Positions 1-7,275 of a DNA stretch of 34,508 nucleotides are shown piece after piece. This DNA is from Pseudomonadales bacterium (GTDB taxonomy: Bacteria; Pseudomonadota; Gammaproteobacteria; Pseudomonadales; Pseudohongiellaceae). A model generated the notes under the pieces. The model was not told where the DNA came from and made no database searches. It worked only from the letters and a program-made list of their open reading frames with translations. The first letter of the stretch is position 1. Each line of letters opens with the position of its first letter. Location: NCBI GenBank assembly GCA_022821865.1, contig JAJECW010000038.1, positions 1 through 34,508 on the forward strand. Direction: 5' to 3'. Made by a program: the position numbers and the translations under genes.

Positions 1-1045
1 TCGTCACCGTGCCCGTGCTCGTGGCGCCGCTGGTGTGGGAGAGCGTCACGCCGTTGTGGGACTCGCTCGCTCCGGCGCGCGTGTCGAGGCTGTAGGTGAC
101 CGTCAGGGTCTCGCCCGAATCCAGGGCGCGCCTCAGGCGCAATTCCACCGATGCCGTTCCAGTGCCGCCCTCACGGCCGATCGCATCGGTGGGATGCACG
201 GACACATCCGGCGGAGGTGCCACTACGAATACCGGGGAGAGGCCGTAGAAGCGTACCAACGTATTTCTTACACCGGCTGTAAAGGAGATGGGATCTCGGA
301 GAGAATGCGGATTTCCCATCTGCACGGAAGCTGCCCCGAAGTAATTCGAAGTGTGCCTGGTTCCATCCCCATTGCTGCCTGTCCCTACGTTGTTCGAGTG
401 TTGCGCCGTCCCGGACTCGTTCCTGTTAAGGGAAGAGTTTTGGTTATCCCAACTTCCGTCGTAGAAGTCGACGTAGTTGTCGGCAACCTTGGGGCCGCCA
501 AGCCAGTAGATGGGGACTCCCCTGCCGGTGGTCGAGGTGTTGTCGCGTGCGTCCACGGCGGATGTTGAGCCGAGGACTCGGAAGGTTGAACTGTAGGGCC
601 GAATGGCCGTGTGTCCGGCGGCGGCACGGCCTTGCACGAAAGTGTTGTAGGTCCCTATATCGGTGGGGTTTATATTGCGCGTAGTGGAGGATATGAAGAG
701 CAGACGGAACTGTCCGCCGACAGGGACGCGCGAAGGCTTTAGCGCCCAGTAGTGGGGTACCGTGTAAGAACCGTCGTCGTTGGCCGTGGGCGCCGTTTGC
801 GCCGCGGCAGGAGCGACGAAGCCAAACAGCGCGTACAGGCCCAGCAGAATCGGGAGCAGGCCGCGACCGACTCGGAGACTGTCGCAGGGAGAAGCGGCCC
901 GACCCGCGCCGAAACGGCAATCCGCGGGAGCGGAAGACTCAGATGGGCAGGCGGATAGCCCCAGGCGGCCGAGCCATGAGAACGCGCTCATGGCGCGGCT
1001 CGGCTCGGCTCGGCTCATAAAATCGTCTTTCCCGTTGATTTTCAT
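1..1045 (-). CDS. Secreted surface-type protein with C-terminal beta-sandwich-like region, partial
   Basis: The frame is open from ATG 1045 to the window edge (348 codons, 3' end missing). A strong GGGAGG ribosome binding site lies 7-8 bases upstream of the ATG. A hydrophobic stretch (LLPILLGLYALFGFVAPAAA) followed by AAAQ ends at about residue 83 and looks like a signal peptide, but it is preceded by an unusually long hydrophilic leader. The mature part begins with an unnamed domain rich in Tyr, Trp, Asn and Thr (RLLFISSTTRNINPTDIG, GVPIYWLGG, NYVDFYDGSWD). It is followed by a region (ETLTVTYSLDTRAG) resembling Calx-beta or Ig-like repeats of large surface proteins. The role is unknown; adhesion or surface exposure is inference. 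ATGs at 1018 and 991 are possible weaker starts. A pentanucleotide repeat lies in the leader. Confidence 0.75.
   Translation of the reverse strand, partial: MKINGKDDFMSRAEPSRAMSAFSWLGRLGLSACPSESSAPADCRFGAGRAASPCDSLRVGRGLLPILLGLYALFGFVAPAAAQTAPTANDDGSYTVPHYWALKPSRVPVGGQFRLLFISSTTRNINPTDIGTYNTFVQGRAAAGHTAIRPYSSTFRVLGSTSAVDARDNTSTTGRGVPIYWLGGPKVADNYVDFYDGSWDNQNSSLNRNESGTAQHSNNVGTGSNGDGTRHTSNYFGAASVQMGNPHSLRDPISFTAGVRNTLVRFYGLSPVFVVAPPPDVSVHPTDAIGREGGTGTASVELRLRRALDSGETLTVTYSLDTRAGASESHNGVTLSHTSGATSTGTVT
996..1015. repeat. Tandem pentanucleotide repeat, 4 x CGGCT
   Basis: Four perfect head-to-tail copies of CGGCT lie inside the leader codons of the secreted protein that starts at 1045. Five is not a multiple of three, so gain or loss of one copy would shift the reading frame. 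Confidence 0.85.
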
Positions 1046-1093
1046 TGTCAAGTCCTCCCGGCGGGAATTGCACAATTTCTCTTGGTATTCTCT

Positions 1094-1119
1094 GAAAAAT
1101 TCCCTCCTTGGAATTTTTC
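1094..1119. promoter_or_regulatory. Perfect 10-bp inverted repeat
   Basis: GAAAAATTCC (1094-1103) and GGAATTTTTC (1110-1119) are exact reverse complements with a 6-base spacer. The site lies about 50 bases upstream of the minus-strand start at 1045. It could be an operator or the leader hairpin of that transcript; the run of T also makes it terminator-like on the plus strand. Confidence 0.45.
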
Positions 1120-1136
1120 ATTATCCCTGTGCCGCA

Positions 1137-1165
1137 GGGAAGCTCTGACTTAATCAGAGCTTCCC
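1137..1165 (+). terminator. 12-bp hairpin, possible terminator
   Basis: GGGAAGCTCTGA, a 5-base loop CTTAA, then TCAGAGCTTCCC form a perfect 12-bp stem followed by TTGTTCTT. The shape is that of a rho-independent terminator. No plus-strand gene ends here, however, so it may instead insulate the divergent promoters or act as an operator. Confidence 0.4.
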
Positions 1166-1412
1166 TTGTTCTTACGACCGACAGCTAAAGCACTATAGTG
1201 GAAATCCCCCATCGCCACAATTGTTGGATACTCCCCCCAATTGCAACCGCAATTCCCTGCCGTATCGCTGCAAATCCGTCTGCGTCAGACGAAGATCCGG
1301 TCAGAACTGGTTTTCACGGGGGAATTCTTATAGGATTCGCGGTAGTCAGCCGTCAACTGCTTGCGTTGGCAGCCCGTTCCATTGCAACTATCTGAAGCGG
1401 AAGGAAATGATC

Positions 1413-2762
1413 ATGACGAATCAGACCAGACTCTCTCGTCTTCTGGCCGGATTGACCTCCGGCGTGGCGGCGATTGCGTCTTTCGGACTGCTGGCCCAGA
1501 GCCACCCCGCCGGCGAGGAACTTACCTGGTCCGGCGATGTGGCCGCGATCATCAATGAGAACTGCGTGGTCTGCCACCGGGAAGGCGGCATCGGCCCCAT
1601 GCAGTTGACCAATTTCGATCAGGTCCGTCCCTGGGCGCCGCTGATCCGGATGAAGGTGGCCAATCGCGAGATGCCGCCGTACTCCTATGATCGCGACCTG
1701 GGCATTCAGGAGTTGCAGGGAGACTGGCGCATGTCCCAGGAAGACATCGACACCGTGGTCGCCTGGGTCGATCAGGGCGCCCTGCCGGGCAATCTGAACG
1801 AGTTGCCACCGGCCCCGCCGCTGCCCAGCCTCGACGACTGGAACTTCGAGGACCGGTTCGGCGAGCCGGACCTGGTGCTGCCTTCCAATCCCATCGACGT
1901 GCCCGCCAATGGCAACGACCTGTGGGACAAGCATTTCATCGCCAGCGGCTTGAGCGGGAACCGCTGCATCAAGGCACTGCAGGTCAAGCCCCGGGGCGAC
2001 GCCAAGACCGTGGTCCACCATGCCAATACCTATTTCGCCGAGATTGACGAGGACGGCCAGGTGACCCGCAGCCCGGTAACCGAATACGCCATGGGCAAGT
2101 GGGGCGAGATCATGCCCGACGGCGTCTGCCGCACCTTCCACGCCGACATGCTGATCCAGTGGGACATCCACCTCTATCCCGGCGGCGTGGGCGGCGCAGC
2201 CCCGGGCACCATGATTGAAGACAATGTGGTGGAACTCGGAATCTGGCTCCACAACGAGGACTTCGAGTCCGGCATTTCCCAGGACCTCGCCGCCTATCAG
2301 CTCGATCAGGGAAATCTGTTCATTCCTCCCCACGGCACCGCCATGACCCAGGGCTTCCACAGCTTTGATCATCCGGTGCGTATCGACAGCTTCCAGCCAC
2401 ACGGTCATTTGCGGATGAATGCGGCTTCGCTGGAAATCTTCTATCCCGAAACCGGGCGCACGGAAGTGGTGAGCGTCATTTCCGACTGGAGCGCCACCTG
2501 GCACCACAGCCATCTCTATGAGCCCCATGTGGCCCCGCTGCTGCCCACCGGCGCCGTGCTCGTGATCAAGCAGTGGTATGACAATACCGGGAACAACCCC
2601 AACAACCCCGACCCGCGCCAGTGGGTGGGCTGGGGCCAGCGCACCGCGGACGAAATGACCCATGCCTGGATTGCCGTGTCCCACCTCGATCAGGAAACCT
2701 ACGAGAGGCTGCTGGCCGAACGGAGCAACAACGAGCGCAGCCTGGCGGGAGGCGATGACTGA
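1413..2762 (+). CDS. Secreted monohaem cytochrome c / copper-monooxygenase-like protein
   Basis: ATG 1413 is chosen because GGAAGGA ends 7 bases upstream; the in-frame ATG 1407 is too close to that site. The protein has about 449 residues. An N-terminal export signal (SGVAAIASFGLLAQS) is followed by a c-type haem motif C51-V-V-C-H55 and then a His-rich region: KTVVHHANTYF, FHADMLIQWDIHLYP, FQPHGHLRMNAASL and TWHHSHLYEP. This layout matches periplasmic proteins often annotated as ascorbate-dependent (PHM-like) copper monooxygenase homologues with a haem domain. Substrate and reaction cannot be read from the sequence. The next gene follows after 48 bases on the same strand and encodes another secreted protein, so the two probably form an operon. 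Confidence 0.7.
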   Translation: MTNQTRLSRLLAGLTSGVAAIASFGLLAQSHPAGEELTWSGDVAAIINENCVVCHREGGIGPMQLTNFDQVRPWAPLIRMKVANREMPPYSYDRDLGIQELQGDWRMSQEDIDTVVAWVDQGALPGNLNELPPAPPLPSLDDWNFEDRFGEPDLVLPSNPIDVPANGNDLWDKHFIASGLSGNRCIKALQVKPRGDAKTVVHHANTYFAEIDEDGQVTRSPVTEYAMGKWGEIMPDGVCRTFHADMLIQWDIHLYPGGVGGAAPGTMIEDNVVELGIWLHNEDFESGISQDLAAYQLDQGNLFIPPHGTAMTQGFHSFDHPVRIDSFQPHGHLRMNAASLEIFYPETGRTEVVSVISDWSATWHHSHLYEPHVAPLLPTGAVLVIKQWYDNTGNNPNNPDPRQWVGWGQRTADEMTHAWIAVSHLDQETYERLLAERSNNERSLAGGDD

Positions 2763-2810
2763 GGCCCGAGGCAGATCTCGAACGGCAGGCGGATACGGGA
2801 GTTTGCGGTA

Positions 2811-3740
2811 ATGGGTGTGGCAGTGCGAAAAAGCGCCGCTGCGTTCGGCGCCTTCGCGGCCTTGCTGGCGAATCTGGCCTTGTTCTCCCTGGCCGGGGCG
2901 CAGCCCGAGGAGCGGCCTTTGCGCCCGGCGCCTCCCGGCGGCATACCGGTCATCCCCTTTCAGGAGGGCTGGTACGGCAACGAAGACGGCTCGGTCACCG
3001 TGTCCTTCGGCTACCACAACCGCAACGAGTCGGTCATCATTATTCCCCGGGGGGAGAACAATCTGCTGGAGCCCGCGCGCTTCGGCGGCATGCAGCCCGA
3101 GATTTTCCATCCCGGCCGCCACCACGGCGTGTTCGCGATTACCATTCCCGCCGGAATGGCGGATGACACCACCGCGTGGTGGCATCTCATCTCCGCCAGC
3201 CAGGAACTGAAGGTGCCGGGCGAGCGCGGCTCCACGGCGTATGAACTCGACCGCAACCCCCGCCCCCAGGGCAGCTTGCAGCCATGGATCGGATTCAGCG
3301 AAGGCGGCGCCATGGGCTCGGGTCCGGAAGGCATCGTCTCCGACGAGGTATTGCGGGCCGGCGTCAACCAGCCCATTACCCTGGAAGTCTGGACCGACGA
3401 TCCCTCCGAACGCGACCCCAACGACCCGCGCTTCCGCAGACCGCTGGACACCCGGGTTTCCTGGTACGTCCACCAGGGTCCGGGCGAGGCGACTTTTACC
3501 GCCCACGAATCCATGCCGCTGCTGGAAGCCCGGCAATTGCCGGCCGCGGCCCGCCTGGCGCAACCGCAAATCGCTAACGAGGTAGTCGAGGGCGAAGGCC
3601 CCGCGCGGGTCAATGCCAACTTTCCCGAGCCGGGCGAATATCTGATTCGCGCACGGCTCGACAACTGGAACGCCTCCGACAGCGACGGCCTCGACCAATG
3701 CTGCTGGAGCAATGCCTGGCTGCGCGTCCAGGTGCAGTAG
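2811..3740 (+). CDS. Secreted protein of unknown function, partner of upstream haem protein
   Basis: This gene encodes 309 residues with a clear signal peptide ending near ALFSLAGAQ. No domain with a known reaction is recognised. The mature part is rich in beta-type sequence (GSVTVSFGYHNRNESV, GVFAITIPAGM, VSWYVHQGPG, GEYLIRARLDNW) and ends in a Cys-Cys tail, LDQCCWSNAWLRVQVQ. It follows the haem/copper-type gene by 48 bases with GGGAG upstream of ATG 2811, so co-expression is likely. The 3'-terminal 90 bases recur almost exactly as the end of an unrelated ankyrin gene at 28982. The relic of an IS1380 transposase begins at the base after the stop codon. Confidence 0.65.
   Translation: MGVAVRKSAAAFGAFAALLANLALFSLAGAQPEERPLRPAPPGGIPVIPFQEGWYGNEDGSVTVSFGYHNRNESVIIIPRGENNLLEPARFGGMQPEIFHPGRHHGVFAITIPAGMADDTTAWWHLISASQELKVPGERGSTAYELDRNPRPQGSLQPWIGFSEGGAMGSGPEGIVSDEVLRAGVNQPITLEVWTDDPSERDPNDPRFRRPLDTRVSWYVHQGPGEATFTAHESMPLLEARQLPAAARLAQPQIANEVVEGEGPARVNANFPEPGEYLIRARLDNWNASDSDGLDQCCWSNAWLRVQVQ
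3651..3740 (+). repeat. Duplicated gene 3' end, copy 1 (90 bp)
   Basis: These are the last 30 codons, stop included, of the secreted protein gene at 2811. They match the complement of 28982-29065 with three substitutions and one in-frame 6-base gap (codons Asp-Gly). The repeat stops exactly at the stop codon. Confidence 0.85.
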
Positions 3741-4022
3741 CTCGACCTGTTCGCCGACCGCACCAGTTGCCACGCCTGGTGGCCGAACCAGTACCGGCTG
3801 CCGCTTTCCACTCTGGCCTATGCGTTGCTCGAAGCCTTCCGCCGCATCGCCCTCGCCGTTGGCGAGCTCGCCAACGCCTATGTCGGCACGATCCGGCTCA
3901 AGTTGCTGAAGATCGGCGCCGTGGTGCTGCGCAATACCCGTCGAATCCGATTGCCGCTCTCCAACTCCTGCCCCCACCAGGAACTGTTCCACACCGCCGC
4001 CGCCAGACTGCAATCCGGATAG
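3741..4022 (+). pseudogene. IS1380-family transposase, C-terminal remnant
   Basis: The frame from 3741 reads without a stop for 93 codons. It has the typical IS1380 C-terminus: LFADRTSCHAWW, NQYRLPLSTLAYALLEAFRR, VGTIRLKLLKIGAVVLRNTR and the terminal HQELFHTAAARLQSG before TAG 4022. IS1380 transposases are DDE enzymes of roughly 400-450 residues. Here the N-terminal three quarters, including most of the catalytic core, are absent, so the gene is dead. There is no proper start codon, and the frame begins directly after the stop of the gene ending at 3740, so the element was truncated exactly at that point. Confidence 0.85.
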
Positions 4023-4258
4023 GCGCAACGACAGACCCGCGTTCCATATGAGCGGACCCGGTCCGGAGTCGCGTTCGCCCCGAATCCGGGAAATGCTCCC
4101 GCAGAGAAGGAAATCCGCCAATCCATCTCGATGACCAGGCCAAAAAAGGCGGACAACGGTCCCGTTTCCAACAGGACGGAATCGTCACGTCCCGGCAGGA
4201 ACCGAAAACCATGGACTCAGGGTCAAATCAATCCACTCGTGCAATATCCGGGGTAAGC
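3741..4258 (+). mobile_element. IS1380-family element relic (right part)
   Basis: The element runs from the transposase fragment through 236 non-coding bases to a terminal-like sequence, CAATATCCGGGGTAAG (about 4242-4257). This resembles the AATATCCGGGCTAA end I recall for IS1380-family elements. The left end is missing. The right boundary is approximate and no target duplication can be assigned. From 4259 to 4461 I see nothing beyond a short upstream region for the next gene pair. Confidence 0.6.
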
Positions 4259-4461
4259 GGCATCGCGCCACTCGTCCGAGAACGCGGCGGCTCTTGCTCG
4301 TATTTCATTCCATGACAGGCGCATGTGTCGTGTTCAAGTTCCAGTTTGACGCAGAGTTTACTCCGAATCCGCCACTCTTCTTCCGCTTCCGCACCCGTGA
4401 AGTTTCCGCCATTTTTTTGCACAATGGGAGTCTCGCGTCACCTCGAAAGCCGGAGAGAGCG

Positions 4462-4686
4462 ATGGCCGACACGCTGATTGACCGTAATCCGGAAATTCTT
4501 GGCGGTACACCGGTTTTTTCGGGAACCAGGGTTCCGGTGCGAATCCTGTTGGAGCATCTGGAAGCCGGGGACCGGCTCGACGATTTTCTGCAGGACTTTC
4601 CGACAGTGACCCAAGACCAGGCTGTCGCCCTCTTGGAGAGGGCGATAGCGATGATCGAATCCGGCCCTGATGAAGCTGCTGCCTGA
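4462..4686 (+). CDS. DUF433 family antitoxin
   Basis: ATG 4462 follows CGGAGAGAGCG, a good ribosome binding site. The 74-residue product carries the DUF433 signature: DRNPEILGGTPVFSGTRVPV, LLEHLEAGD, DDFLQDFP and the helical end QAVALLERAIAM. DUF433 proteins contain a small winged-helix fold and act as antitoxins to PIN-like toxins. The following DUF5615 gene overlaps by 17 bases, the standard arrangement for such a pair, so autoregulation of a two-gene operon is expected. Confidence 0.85.
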   Translation: MADTLIDRNPEILGGTPVFSGTRVPVRILLEHLEAGDRLDDFLQDFPTVTQDQAVALLERAIAMIESGPDEAAA

Positions 4687-4996
4687 TGAGTCAGTGCCAA
4701 GGCGGCTTGCCGCATCCTTCCCCGCCACGTTCGATGTGCATACGGTGCAGCAAATGGGATGGGCAGGCACCGTAAACGGGACTTTGCTGACCTTGGCGGC
4801 TCAGGATGGGTTCAACACCTTTATCACTGTCGACCGCGGAATTGCCCACCAGCAAAATCCGAACGACTTGCCTATTCCCGTCGTCATCATGCTTGCATCT
4901 CGCAATCGTCTGACGGAATTGCAGCCGTTGGTTCCGAAAGTCGTGAAAGCGCTGTCAGGCGACTTGCAAAATAGCATTTATCGAGTTCAGGAATAA
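4670..4996 (+). CDS. DUF5615 PIN-like toxin
   Basis: This gene starts inside the end of the DUF433 antitoxin gene and encodes 108 residues. Acidic residues at the expected PIN-like positions are visible near the N-terminus (LLPDESVP) and in the middle (FITVDRGI). The order beta-helix-GW..TVNGTLLTLAAQDGFN-FITVDR matches DUF5615 (Mut7-C-like) proteins, which are predicted RNases. The canonical LLDEN is here LLPDE, a small deviation. The gene ends 12 bases before the convergent gene at 5009. Confidence 0.8.
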   Translation: MKLLPDESVPRRLAASFPATFDVHTVQQMGWAGTVNGTLLTLAAQDGFNTFITVDRGIAHQQNPNDLPIPVVIMLASRNRLTELQPLVPKVVKALSGDLQNSIYRVQE

Positions 4997-5008
4997 TTTC
5001 GAATTCGA

Positions 5009-6016
5009 TTACTCCGTATCCGCCACTTGGGGTTGACTGCCGTCTCCGGAGAGGCCCATGGACTCGAGTCGGCGCCAGCCGGCGAGGATGCCGCGCATGC
5101 CGTGGTTGCCTTCGTGGCAGGCGTACTCGTAAATCGGGTCCTCGATGCGACGTAGCGGGAACTTCGCCGACCAGGGCACGTCCCAGGTCAGCGGGTCTTC
5201 GATGGTGAAATCGTAATCAAGCGTATCCGCGTCGATGCGGCGGATGCGTTCTTCGATCACCGTTTCCCGCGAAGCGCCGGAGCGGCTGTTCTGGTCGTAA
5301 TAGAAATGGCGCGTGCTGATCACCAGGGTGTCGCCTTCCCAGCGGGCGATGGAATCGCCGTCCCATTTTACGTGGCGGGTCTGGTGCTCGTCGTCGAAGC
5401 GGATGACCCGCGCGCGATGAATCATCTCGTTGAGAATCATCACGTGATCGGCGGTCTGCACGATCTGGATGTTGTTGTTGTAGGAACCGGGCAGCAACGG
5501 CGGGCCCGCGCCGCCGCTCATCAGGCAGCGGTCCTGCAGGGTGCGGGCTTCGGGCCCGATGCTGTTGGCGCGCACGTTGGCGCGGATTGCGGCGCGCTCC
5601 TCGCCGGATTCGTTCAGCGCCGGCATGCGCCCGTTGGGCGGATTGTAGATCAGTGAGGTGCGGCGGTCGCGGATCGTCTCGACGCCGCGTTCGTACCAAA
5701 ACTCGTTATAGGAAATCACGCCGGGCGGGTAGCCCGCCCCGCCGACCGAGTCGATGATAAGGTCACGATTCTGGCGCCGGTTCTCGAACGCCTCCCATTC
5801 TCTCGCCTCCGCTTCGCTCAGCACCTCGCGGTCGGCGAGTTCCGCCGGGCGGTTGAGCGGCGTCAGCGTTCGATAGGTGTAGGTGCCCCGCAGGTCGGGA
5901 TGCCCATGCTCGGTGCGGGCGAAATCTTCGCTTTGGGCAAGGATTGCCGGGGCGGGCAACAAGGCGGCAGAACCAAGCAGGCCGGCGAGCCATAGCGCGG
6001 AAGTTCGAGTATTCAC
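5009..6016 (-). CDS. Secreted protein of unknown function (CHEGNxGM family)
   Basis: The start is GTG 6016, placed 5 bases after a perfect AGGAGGGG site. The first 28 residues (MNTRTSALWLAGLLGSAALL, then PAPAILAQ) form a signal peptide. The mature protein (about 307 residues) has recognisable patterns: HGHPDLRGTYTYRTLTPLNR, CLMSGGAGPPLLPGSYNNN, ARWEGDTLVISTRHFYYDQ and YEYACHEGNHGMRGILAGWR. I associate these with a large, functionally uncharacterised family of exported proteins common in Acidobacteria and some gammaproteobacteria. No catalytic motif can be named. The gene stands alone, convergent with the DUF5615 toxin gene. Confidence 0.7.
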   Translation of the reverse strand: MNTRTSALWLAGLLGSAALLPAPAILAQSEDFARTEHGHPDLRGTYTYRTLTPLNRPAELADREVLSEAEAREWEAFENRRQNRDLIIDSVGGAGYPPGVISYNEFWYERGVETIRDRRTSLIYNPPNGRMPALNESGEERAAIRANVRANSIGPEARTLQDRCLMSGGAGPPLLPGSYNNNIQIVQTADHVMILNEMIHRARVIRFDDEHQTRHVKWDGDSIARWEGDTLVISTRHFYYDQNSRSGASRETVIEERIRRIDADTLDYDFTIEDPLTWDVPWSAKFPLRRIEDPIYEYACHEGNHGMRGILAGWRRLESMGLSGDGSQPQVADTE

Positions 6017-6146
6017 AATCCCCTCCTGTCACCGTGCAATGTAACGGACGAAGTTACGTGATCGGCAGAATCATGCAAGCAAAACCGGGTTCGTGTCGGT
6101 GAGCCCGGGCCAATGGTGGCATGAACGAGATCACGGAATCCCCAAT

Positions 6147-6184
6147 GAGATTCTGCGACTTCGCTTCGCTACGCGCAGAATGAC
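6147..6184. repeat. Palindromic intergenic repeat, copy 1
   Basis: GAGATTCTGCG, a spacer of CTTCGCT-like bases and CGCAGAATGAC form an imperfect palindrome; the inner arms ATTCTGCG (6150-6157) and CGCAGAAT (6174-6181) are perfect. Related copies lie at 9999, 14760, 28819 and 28874. Its placement between genes and its hairpin form make it a REP-like element or miniature hairpin repeat. Confidence 0.75.
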
Positions 6185-6249
6185 GGTTGGGGGGCGACGC
6201 CATAACGGGAATTGCCGGTGTCAGCGGGTTCGGTGGGGAATTTGGTTGC

Positions 6250-7275
6250 TCAGGCGGCGAGTGAGGCGAGCACGTAGCGGTGGCCGCTGAATGGGCGCCT
6301 GCCGTGCATGATCTGCATGTTGTCGAGCAGAACCATGTCGCCGCTGCGCCATTGCAGATCCACCGTCAGCTCCTCGGCGGTATCGGACACGATTTGCATG
6401 GCGTCGTCGGGAATTTCCGAATGGTCGCCGAAGAAGATCGATTTCTCCGCCTCGTTGTGGCTGTCGTTCCAGCCGCGCCAGGCGGCGATGAGTTGATTGA
6501 AGAAGACATCCCTGCCGTCGGGCAGGGTTCGCACCGCCGGCAGGGCCGGGCTGCAAACCCGCAGCATTTCGCCGCCCAGCCAGGACCAGCCATAGCCCAG
6601 CGAGCGCAAGCAGTTTTCGGCGTCCTTGCGGTTGTCGGCGCCCAGGGTCTTGCACCAGCCCCGGCCCTGCCCCGATTCCAGGTCTTCCCCGGGCGGCATC
6701 ACATTGATATAGCGCACGCCGAGTCGCTCGCACTTGTCGATGAACCCGGGAGTGCGCTCGCGCAGGCGTTCGAGCAGCCGATGGGACTGGCACAACGGGG
6801 TCTGGCCACCCCGGTTCGGCGGAAACTCGCAGAAGAAGAACAGCCGCTGGGGATACACCGGCGTCTGGGCGAGTTCGTGGTGCAGATGGATCTCCACATC
6901 CGGCGGCGCCTCATTGGCGGTGAATACGCGCTCGGTGCGGTGGCGGCGCACCGCATTGGACAGGGATTCCTCGAAAGGAAAGTTCTTCAGGTCAAAGGCG
7001 CGGATGGCCTGATCGAAGTCCTCATCGGTGATGAAGGGGAAACCGCGAAACAGGATGGCGCCGTTTTCGCCGAGTTGCCGCAGGAGCGGTTTCCGGTTCG
7101 CCACAAGCCAGGCGAAGGCTTCGAGCCGGTTGGACGAACCATGTCGGGCCACATAGACCAGCGGGAACGGCCCATCCGCTCGTTCCGGGTCGGGGGATTC
7201 GGTGAGTCGGGCGGAAAAATTTTGCATGGTCGCCGAATGCGGGCTTTGATTCTTGCGCGTATTTTCCTCAATCAT
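6250..7275 (-). CDS. TauD/TfdA-family Fe(II)/2-oxoglutarate dioxygenase
   Basis: This gene encodes about 341 residues. Metal ligands are visible: the H-x-E pair in EIHLHHELAQT (H132, E134 from this start) and the distal His in DNMQIMHGRRPFSGHRY (H324); the closing Arg/His context binds 2-oxoglutarate in this family. FRGFPFITDEDFDQ and FFFCEFPPNRGGQTPL are typical of TauD-like hydroxylases. The substrate is unknown. ATG 7275 overlaps the stop of the upstream aldo/keto reductase by 8 bases, favouring translational coupling; ATG 7227 is an alternative start without a clear ribosome site. It is the last gene of the symporter-reductase-dioxygenase operon, so it may process the imported compound. 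Confidence 0.8.
   Translation of the reverse strand: MIEENTRKNQSPHSATMQNFSARLTESPDPERADGPFPLVYVARHGSSNRLEAFAWLVANRKPLLRQLGENGAILFRGFPFITDEDFDQAIRAFDLKNFPFEESLSNAVRRHRTERVFTANEAPPDVEIHLHHELAQTPVYPQRLFFFCEFPPNRGGQTPLCQSHRLLERLRERTPGFIDKCERLGVRYINVMPPGEDLESGQGRGWCKTLGADNRKDAENCLRSLGYGWSWLGGEMLRVCSPALPAVRTLPDGRDVFFNQLIAAWRGWNDSHNEAEKSIFFGDHSEIPDDAMQIVSDTAEELTVDLQWRSGDMVLLDNMQIMHGRRPFSGHRYVLASLAA

Larger units (their letters stand above)
1046..1412. other. Divergent intergenic region with two inverted repeats
   Basis: This 367-base gap separates the minus-strand gene starting at 1045 from the plus-strand gene starting at 1413, so it must hold two divergent promoters. Two perfect inverted repeats lie at 1094-1119 and 1137-1165. 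I see no convincing sigma-70 boxes and no further gene in 1166-1412. Confidence 0.6.

Noticed and set aside
35..568. A 177-codon plus-strand frame at the left edge
   Set aside because: The opposite strand encodes a signal peptide and a continuous beta-rich secreted protein with a strong ribosome site, so the plus-strand frame is a shadow.
1353..4121. A 922-codon open frame on the minus strand
   Set aside because: It lies antisense to the haem-protein gene, its partner and the IS1380 relic, all with recognisable proteins. The translation is a low-complexity Gly/Ala/Val/His-rich shadow typical of GC-rich DNA.
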